From: Opitutia bacterium
GTDB lineage: Bacteria; Verrucomicrobiota; Verrucomicrobiia; Opitutales; JANYDI01
Reading direction: 5' to 3'
NCBI GenBank assembly: GCA_025363695.1
Contig: JANYDI010000021.1
Coordinates: 1-8,693, forward strand
Length of the DNA stretch: 8,693 nucleotides
Both the position numbers and the translations under genes were made by a program. The notes beneath the pieces are model-generated. The model was not told where the DNA came from and did no database searches. It worked only from the letters and a program-made list of their open reading frames with translations. Shown one piece after another: positions 4,961-8,693 of the stretch (within the stretch, counting starts at the first letter, position 1; each line of letters begins with the position of its first letter).

Positions 4961-5584
4961 TTCAACACTAAAGCACTTTTCTACCACACTCCAGTTTACT
5001 ACACTCCAAAAGGCCGCAACATAGTCCGGCCTACGGTTTTGGTACAGGAGGTAATAGGCATGCTCCCAGACATCCAGACCGATGAGGGGGGTTCCAGGAT
5101 GGTGGACAACTCCCGTCATGAGGGGGGAGTCCTGATTGGCCGTGGAGGTGATAAAAAGCTCTCCGGTGCTGTGGTCCCGGCACAGCCATGCCCAGCCACT
5201 GCCGAAGCGATCCAGTGCGGCCTTGGTGAAGGCTTCTTTAAAGGCTTCAAAACTCCCAAAGGCAAGATCTATCGCCTTAGCGAGTTCCCCTTGCGGTGCC
5301 TTGGCGCCTCCGGGGGTTAATAGGGTCCAAAAAAAACTGTGGTTGGCGTGCCCACCGCCATGATTGCGGACGGCTATACGTCGCCCTTCGGGAACGCTCT
5401 CCAGTTGCGCCAGCAGCACTTCGATCGGTAAATCAGCTAACTGAGGCAAACCTTCTAGCGCAGCATTCAGGCGAGTAAGGTAGGTTTGGTGATGCCGCGT
5501 ATGATGGATCTCCATAGTGCGCGCATCGAAATGCGGCTCCAGGGCATCATAGGAGTAAGCGAGCTTGGGGAGTGTATGAGCCAT
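4955..5584 (-). CDS. sodA: Superoxide dismutase, Fe/Mn family, Mn-type
   Basis: 209 residues, the usual length. It converts superoxide to hydrogen peroxide and oxygen. The metal ligands are H27 (in EIHHTRHHQTY), H82 (HANHSFFW), D171 and H175 (DVWEHAYY). Y35 is the gating tyrosine. GGGHANH together with Q151 in TANQDSPLM is the pattern of manganese rather than iron enzymes, which carry the glutamine in the other helix. There is no signal peptide, so it is cytoplasmic. The ATG at 5582-5584 lies 12 nt after the stop of the upstream secreted-protein gene, so the two are probably cotranscribed; no convincing Shine-Dalgarno lies between them, which hints at translational coupling. Its stop codon is the first of three TAA in repeat R3, yet the C-terminus has normal length. 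Confidence 0.96.
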   Translation of the reverse strand: MAHTLPKLAYSYDALEPHFDARTMEIHHTRHHQTYLTRLNAALEGLPQLADLPIEVLLAQLESVPEGRRIAVRNHGGGHANHSFFWTLLTPGGAKAPQGELAKAIDLAFGSFEAFKEAFTKAALDRFGSGWAWLCRDHSTGELFITSTANQDSPLMTGVVHHPGTPLIGLDVWEHAYYLLYQNRRPDYVAAFWSVVNWSVVEKCFSVEG

Positions 5585-5596
5585 GGGAGTAGTTGC

Positions 5597-6004
5597 TTAC
5601 TTCAAGACCGGTTTAGGCGCTGCTGGCTTAGGAGTCGTTTTAGCAGCGGTCTTTACGTCCTTGATGGCCGTTTTGGCCGTTACTTTGGCGTCTTTAATAG
5701 TAGCCTTAGTTTCGGCCTTAATGGCTTTGACCTCTTTCTTGACCGCTTGCTTCTTAACGGCAAAGCGTCCTGTCTTTTTTGGAGCTGCAGCCTTTTTCTT
5801 TGCCAAGTCAGCCTTCTGTTTGGCCAAGTCCGCTTTTTTCTTGGCCAAGTCAGCCTTCTGCTTAGCCAACTGCGCTGGCGTTAGGCCCTTGGCACTAGCC
5901 TTAGCGCCAACCTTAGCCGTCGTCACGGTAGTCGTCGTCGTGGCGGTGGCAGCGTAGCTCAATAAAGGCAGAACAGCCATGAGTATAAATAGTTTACTTT
6001 TCAT
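5597..6004 (-). CDS. Secreted lysine/alanine-rich heptad-repeat protein, function unknown
   Basis: 135 residues. The signal peptide MKSKLFILMAVLPLLSYA is followed by a threonine run. A seven-residue repeat, K(K/Q)KADLA, then occurs about four times (residues about 47-70), encoded by 21-bp DNA repeats at 5800-5870. The rest is Lys/Ala/Thr-rich (KKEVKAIKAETKATIKDAK), ending in a proline-rich tail. The composition recalls histone H1-like tails, but export makes DNA packaging unlikely; a coiled-coil or envelope- or polyanion-binding role is a guess. There is no cysteine. AGGAG exists upstream (6033-6037) but is about 30 nt from the ATG, too far to act directly. TCTAAT at 6019-6024 (5/6 to -10, no matching -35) would give a leader of only about 7 nt. 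It is 12 nt from sodA, probably in one operon. Confidence 0.75.
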   Translation of the reverse strand: MKSKLFILMAVLPLLSYAATATTTTTVTTAKVGAKASAKGLTPAQLAKQKADLAKKKADLAKQKADLAKKKAAAPKKTGRFAVKKQAVKKEVKAIKAETKATIKDAKVTAKTAIKDVKTAAKTTPKPAAPKPVLK

Positions 6005-6112
6005 AATAATAACAGCTTATTAGATTCCGATTTCTCCTGAAAAAACTTCACAGAACACTGCTTTGATGCTCCTAAAAAAACCAAAAAAAGTCAACAAAAA
6101 TTAATTTCTTTA

Positions 6113-6141
6113 TTGATTTTTAAAGATACAACCTCTATAAT
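6113..6141 (+). promoter_or_regulatory. Sigma-70-type promoter of tal, predicting a leaderless mRNA
   Basis: TTGATT (6113-6118, 4/6) is followed by exactly 17 bp and a perfect TATAAT (6136-6141). Seven bases (AGGGACC) separate the -10 from the ATG at 6149, so the expected first transcribed base is the A of the start codon. This also rules out the TTG at 6113 as the translation start, since it is part of the -35. Confidence 0.75.
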
Positions 6142-6148
6142 AGGGACC

Positions 6149-7102
6149 ATGAAGCAGAGCCAGTTAGATCAGATCAGGAAGTACACGCGTATCGTTGCCG
6201 ACACGGGTGATTTTGAATCCATGAAGGCCTATCACCCTCAGGATGCCACTACCAATCCCAGTTTGGTGCTTAAGGCCCTTCAATTACCGCAATACGCCGC
6301 CTTTTTCAAAAAATCCTTAGAAGCCCATAAACACAAGGCGCTTTCGGATCCTCATGTCCAGGAAGCGATTATGGATGAGCTGCTGGTTTCCCTGGGCTGC
6401 CAAATTTTGCAAATCGTCCCTGGCCGCGTCTCCACCGAAGTCGATGCTTCCCTATCCTTTAATACCCAGGCCAGCCTCGCCAAAGCCCGAAGCCTCATCG
6501 CGCTTTATGAAAAAAAGGGCATCGCCCGCCAACGCGTACTCATCAAGCTGGCTACCACCTGGGAAGGCGTCCAAGCCGCTCGTATCCTAGAAGAGGAAGG
6601 CATCCATTGCAACATGACCCTCGTGTTTGGCCTTGGACAAGCGATTGCTTCCGCCCAAGCCGGAGCCACCCTCATCTCTCCCTTTGTTGGCCGTATTCTT
6701 GATTGGTACAAAAAATCAACAGGCAAAGACTACACAGCCGACAACGACCCAGGTGTGGCTTCTGTAACCACGATTTATAACTACTTTAAGTACTTCGGCT
6801 ATACCACCGAAGTCATGGGCGCCAGTTTCCGTAATGTAGGGCAAATCCTGGGCCTTGTGGGCTCCGACTTACTCACCATCAGCCCGCAACTCCTCGAGGA
6901 ACTCAGCACCTCCACGGACCCCGTAGTCCCCAAGCTCTCCCTAGCCCATGCAAAAGCTCAGCCCATCCAGGAAATCCGCGTCGATGAAGCGCGCTTCCGC
7001 TGGATGCTCAACGAAGAGGCCATGGCCACCGAAAAACTCTCCGAAGGCATACGCGTTTTTCACCAGGATGCAGAGAAGTTGCGTAGTTTAATTGCTGGAT
7101 AA
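6149..7102 (+). CDS. tal: Transaldolase
   Basis: 317 residues from this ATG, exactly the length of E. coli TalB. It transfers a dihydroxyacetone unit from sedoheptulose 7-phosphate to glyceraldehyde 3-phosphate in the non-oxidative pentose phosphate pathway, in the cytoplasm. Conserved parts: VADTGD (D18), QDATTNPSL (N36), PGRVSTEVDA (E97), the Schiff-base lysine K133 in LIKLATTWEG, CNMTLVFGLGQA (T157) and ISPFVGRILDWYKK (S177). Each is at the E. coli number plus one. A longer frame from TTG 6113 adds 12 residues but runs through the promoter, so I reject it. There is no Shine-Dalgarno, in keeping with a leaderless message. It is divergent from the 5597-6004 gene and convergent with gltA. Its stop codon lies inside the palindrome at 7097-7206. 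Confidence 0.97.
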   Translation: MKQSQLDQIRKYTRIVADTGDFESMKAYHPQDATTNPSLVLKALQLPQYAAFFKKSLEAHKHKALSDPHVQEAIMDELLVSLGCQILQIVPGRVSTEVDASLSFNTQASLAKARSLIALYEKKGIARQRVLIKLATTWEGVQAARILEEEGIHCNMTLVFGLGQAIASAQAGATLISPFVGRILDWYKKSTGKDYTADNDPGVASVTTIYNYFKYFGYTTEVMGASFRNVGQILGLVGSDLLTISPQLLEELSTSTDPVVPKLSLAHAKAQPIQEIRVDEARFRWMLNEEAMATEKLSEGIRVFHQDAEKLRSLIAG

Positions 7103-7206
7103 GCAGGGTATTTTGGCTTGATGCTGCGGAATGGAAGTGACTCACGCACCGTAGTGCGCTACGCACTTCCCTTCCTTGCCTGAAGCTCAAAATCCCCTAC
7201 TTATCC
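7097..7206. repeat. 110-bp imperfect palindrome over the tal stop codon
   Basis: The left arm 7097-7139 (from GGATAAGCAGGG to GGAAGTG) resembles the reverse complement of 7164-7206 along its whole length, with a few mismatches and one small gap near each end of the middle. The 24-bp centre has CGCAC (7145-7149), GTGCG (7154-7158) and CGCAC (7162-7166), so GTGCG can pair with either neighbour. The first arm contains the tal stop (7100-7102). It sits between convergent tal and gltA and may act as a two-way transcript end, though no U-run is present. It is unrelated in sequence to R1-R5. Confidence 0.7.
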
Positions 7207-7230
7207 CTCGCGGCCGGTTCTGTTGTCCCG

Positions 7231-7365
7231 CAAGGCCTGCCAGAATGGGCCTTGGCATTTCCTACCAGGGTGCGATTTTATCGAAATACGCAGTATTTCG
7301 TAAAATCGCACCCTATAGGGGATTCTAAGGGGCGCAAGCGCCCCTTAGCTCCTTAACTCCTTACC
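7231..7365 (-). repeat. Composite hairpin repeat, copy R4 (supplies the gltA stop codon)
   Basis: H1 is 7327-7346 (AAGGGGCGCAAGCGCCCCTT). H2 is 7267-7314 and, read on the minus strand, differs from R2 H2 at a single base in 48. In place of the GATC hairpin there is CAAGGCC...GGCCTTG (7231-7254). The leader has TAA on the minus strand at 7361-7363, 7353-7355 and 7345-7347, 8 bp apart and so in three frames; the middle one is the gltA stop. The GGATCCCC spacer is GAATCCCC here. The stretch 7207-7230 holds nothing that I recognise. Confidence 0.85.
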
Positions 7366-8609
7366 CCCTGCCCTACATAAATTTGTCGGGGGCGGGAGAT
7401 GCGGCCGTCGTCTTGGGTGAGCTCGACCCAGTTAGCGATCCAGCCGGGCATGCGACCTATGGCGAAGATGACGGGAAAGAATTCCAGCGGGATGCCGATG
7501 GCCCTTAGGAGGATACCGCTATAGAAGTCGACATTGGGATAAAGCTTGCGTTCGATAAAATAAGGATCTTCGAGCGCTTTGGCTTCTAGGTATTGAGCGA
7601 TTTCCAATAAGGGGTCGGCCTTATCCTGTTGAGCCAGAAGGGTTTTGCAGACCTTTTTAAGGATTTGAGCTCGTGGATCATAGTTTTTGTACACACGATG
7701 CCCAAAGCCTACAAGGGGGGCCTTGCCTGATTTCGCCGCTTCGATAAAACGACTACCGTCTTCCCCGCTGGCATGAATGGCCTCGAGCATCTGACACACG
7801 CGAACATTGGCCCCGCCATGCAGGGGGCCCCAGAGGGCATTGACGGCTGCGGAAACGCAGGCAAACACGTTGGAGCCGCTGGAGCCCACCATGCGCAGCG
7901 TCGCGGTAGAGCAGTTTTGCTCATGATCGGCATGGAGCAAAAAAATAAGGTCCAGCGCCCGCGCCAGGGCAGGACTGGCCTCGTAGGAGCTTTCGGAAAA
8001 AAACAGATGCAAAAAATGCTCTGCATAACCCAAGTCTGGCCGGGGATAAATAAGCGGAAGCCCTTGCTTTTTACGGTAACAAAGGGCCGCAAGCGTGCGC
8101 ACCTTAGACATCAAAACGCTCACCAAGGTATCAAGCTGAGCCAGCTCTTGCTCACGATTGTTGACCGAAAGATCCGGATGATAACACCCCAAAGCGCTCA
8201 GCAGCGCCGAAAGAACAGCCATAGGGCTGCTCGCACAGGGGACCCCTTGAGCAACAAGGAAAATCCCGTCATGCACAGCCACACAGGCCTTCAGGCGCTC
8301 ATCAAACTCAGCGTACTGAGCGGCATTGGGCAGCTCACCATAAATAATCAGCTGGGCAACTTGTAAAAAATTACAGTGCTCAGCCAGCCACTCAATCGGG
8401 TACCCACGATGCCTCAAAATACCTTTTTGGCCATCGACAAAAGTAATCGCACTTCGACAACAGGCCGTATTGCCATAGCCCGGGTCGTAGGTAACGCAAC
8501 CTGCGTTTTTACGCAAATCCCGAATATCTACCCCAAGCTCCCCCTGCGTCCCCACAAGAACCGGCAAAGCGTAGCGTTTTCCATTGAGCTCTAAGTAGGC
8601 GGTGTTCAT
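7353..8609 (-). CDS. gltA: Citrate synthase, type II
   Basis: 418 residues from the ATG at 8607-8609. It condenses acetyl-CoA and oxaloacetate to citrate, the entry to the TCA cycle, in the cytoplasm. The N-terminal domain of the Gram-negative hexameric type is present (LELNGKRYALPVLVG, YDPGYGNTACCRSAITFVDG, LRHRGYPIEWLAE). The active site lies in LLHADHEQN (226-232), GPLHGGAN (H264), GFGHRVYKNYDPRA (301-314) and PNVDFYSG (D361). It ends RPRQIYVGQGVRS, about eight residues shorter than E. coli after RPRQLYTG, and its last codons and stop lie in the R4 leader. The longer frame from TTG 8636 adds nine residues that run through repeat R5, so I reject it. There is no Shine-Dalgarno and no promoter I can see; the bases before the ATG belong to R5. 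Confidence 0.97.
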   Translation of the reverse strand: MNTAYLELNGKRYALPVLVGTQGELGVDIRDLRKNAGCVTYDPGYGNTACCRSAITFVDGQKGILRHRGYPIEWLAEHCNFLQVAQLIIYGELPNAAQYAEFDERLKACVAVHDGIFLVAQGVPCASSPMAVLSALLSALGCYHPDLSVNNREQELAQLDTLVSVLMSKVRTLAALCYRKKQGLPLIYPRPDLGYAEHFLHLFFSESSYEASPALARALDLIFLLHADHEQNCSTATLRMVGSSGSNVFACVSAAVNALWGPLHGGANVRVCQMLEAIHASGEDGSRFIEAAKSGKAPLVGFGHRVYKNYDPRAQILKKVCKTLLAQQDKADPLLEIAQYLEAKALEDPYFIERKLYPNVDFYSGILLRAIGIPLEFFPVIFAIGRMPGWIANWVELTQDDGRISRPRQIYVGQGVRS

Positions 8610-8611
8610 AA

Positions 8612-8693
8612 TGAAGTAAAGGGCCAAGGGGAACAAGTTCCCCTTGGATCCCCTTTCCGATGGGCGATTTTCTAAAATGCTAGCGCATTTTAG
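8612..8693 (+). repeat. Composite hairpin repeat, copy R5 (abuts gltA start; truncated by window end)
   Basis: H1 (8626-8645) is AAGGGGAAC-aa-GTTCCCCTT, with a paired change from the CGC/GCG form. GGATCCCC follows. H2 starts at about 8657 (CCGATGGGCGATTTTCTAAAATGC), turns in TAGC (8681-8684) and its second arm runs out of the window. The leader keeps the 8-bp rhythm on the + strand: TAA at 8609-8611, TAA at 8617-8619, CAA at 8625-8627. H1 faces the start of gltA, whereas in the other copies it faces a gene's end. Confidence 0.82.

Noticed and set aside
6113..6148. TTG start giving tal 12 extra residues
   Set aside because: The TTG is part of the -35 box, the extra codons run through the -10, and the ATG at 6149 gives the exact E. 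coli TalB length.
7709..8366. Long open frames overlapping gltA, and similar ones within rpoN and sodA
   Set aside because: They overlap strongly conserved proteins in other frames, have odd compositions and no recognisable domains, so they are shadows.
8610..8636. TTG start giving gltA nine extra residues
   Set aside because: These codons lie within repeat R5, partly in its H1 hairpin, and the family normally starts near MNTAYLELNG.

Overview
The window reads as chromosomal DNA of a Gram-negative, probably aerobic bacterium. It encodes sigma-54, an SCO-type copper chaperone for cytochrome oxidase, a Mn-type superoxide dismutase, an E. coli-size transaldolase, a Gram-negative-type (type II) citrate synthase and tRNA-Lys(UUU), plus three small proteins with signal peptides. 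A PVC-group organism such as a Verrucomicrobium is my guess from general resemblance of the proteins and repeats; no gene here proves it.

Layout. 1-136: right end of an IS1595-family insertion sequence with the last 40 codons of its transposase. 154-295: composite hairpin repeat R1. 336-1781 (-): rpoN. 1838-2541 (-): two small secreted low-complexity proteins, the first followed by a clear intrinsic terminator. 2746-2820 (-): tRNA-Lys. 2877-3671 (+): SCO-family protein whose stop codon lies in repeat R2. 3672-4954: 1.3 kb without genes, almost entirely nested palindromes bounded by inverted copies R2 and R3. 4955-6004 (-): lysine/alanine-rich secreted protein and sodA, 12 bp apart. 6149-7102 (+): tal, with a strong sigma-70-like promoter placed so that the mRNA should be leaderless. 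7097-7206: a 110-bp imperfect palindrome over the tal stop. 7231-7365: repeat R4. 7353-8609 (-): gltA. 8612-8693: repeat R5, cut by the window end.

The housekeeping genes are ordinary and not functionally linked beyond central carbon metabolism and aerobic life. The unusual part is between them. A composite repeat of about 140 bp occurs five times. It carries up to three hairpins whose arms differ between copies by paired, compensating changes. In four copies the same end faces a gene's stop codon. That end carries TAA triplets 8 bp apart, hence in all three frames, and three genes (SCO, sodA, gltA) take their stop codons from it. The fifth copy abuts the gltA start codon. This looks like a structured, non-coding mobile repeat adapted to settle at gene edges; no transposase for it is in the window.
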